Part shown: piece by piece, positions 5,167 through 5,172 of the stretch
Layout of the letters: each line of letters opens with the position of its first letter
Numbering within the stretch: the first letter of the stretch is position 1
Origin: a bacterium
GTDB lineage: Bacteria; Krumholzibacteriota; Krumholzibacteria; LZORAL124-64-63
Direction: 5' to 3'
Length of the DNA stretch: 5,172 nt
NCBI GenBank assembly: GCA_021767885.1
Contig: JAASSM010000193.1
Coordinates: 1 to 5,172, forward strand
Position numbers and translations under genes: made by a program
Notes under the pieces: generated by a model
The model's database searches: none
What the model saw: only the letters and a program-made list of their open reading frames with translations
Told to the model about the DNA's origin: nothing

Positions 5167-5172
5167 ACCTCC
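5167..5172 (-). promoter_or_regulatory. Strong ribosome binding site for the DUF2797 gene at the window edge
   Basis: GGAGGT on the - strand lies six bases before ATG 5158-5160 and uses the last bases of the window. It fixes the start of the DUF2797 protein. Any promoter or upstream operon partner lies outside the window. Confidence 0.8.

Overview
The window is a densely coded, very GC-rich stretch with strong third-position G/C bias. It most likely comes from a chromosome of a high-GC proteobacterium. The closest resemblances I recognise are to gammaproteobacterial proteins: an E. coli KefB-like antiporter and an E. coli FolM-like reductase. That placement is inference from recalled sequences, since I ran no search. 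I see no mobile element, tRNA, rRNA, CRISPR array or phage gene.

Layout. On the + strand there is the 3' end of an unrecognised gene (up to 140), followed one base later by a complete kefB-type K+/H+ antiporter gene (142-2160). Everything else is on the - strand. A divergent stand-alone GroES-like gene (2157-2567) converges on kefB, and the two stop codons share the palindrome CTAG. Upstream of it is a 115-bp spacer (2568-2682) holding a candidate promoter and a hairpin. Reading leftwards from the right edge is a compact run: a DUF2797 zinc-binding protein (4318-5160), a small canonical Smr-domain protein (3945-4262), a second Smr-domain protein that lacks the usual LDLH motif (3442-3942), and a FolM/pteridine-reductase-type SDR (2683-3429). 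The gaps in this run are 55, 2 and 12 bp, so it looks like one operon. There is no non-coding stretch longer than 300 bases.

How the parts may work together. KefB would handle K+ efflux and pH protection under electrophile stress, with its own RCK/KTN nucleotide-binding domain. The - strand operon combines two Smr proteins (a nucleic-acid endonuclease family that includes the ribosome-collision factor SmrB) with a DUF2797 protein. The central part of that protein has residues spaced somewhat like a GIY-YIG nuclease core. FolM would reduce dihydromonapterin. I see no evident shared pathway between FolM and the Smr/DUF2797 genes.

Most unusual points: the paired canonical and degenerate Smr genes, the heptad-spaced histidine insert in KefB, the divergent orphan GroES, and the GIY-YIG-like pattern in the DUF2797 protein. 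I do not see convincing evidence of a wholly new multi-gene system. The DUF2797-Smr-Smr cluster is the best candidate for further attention.
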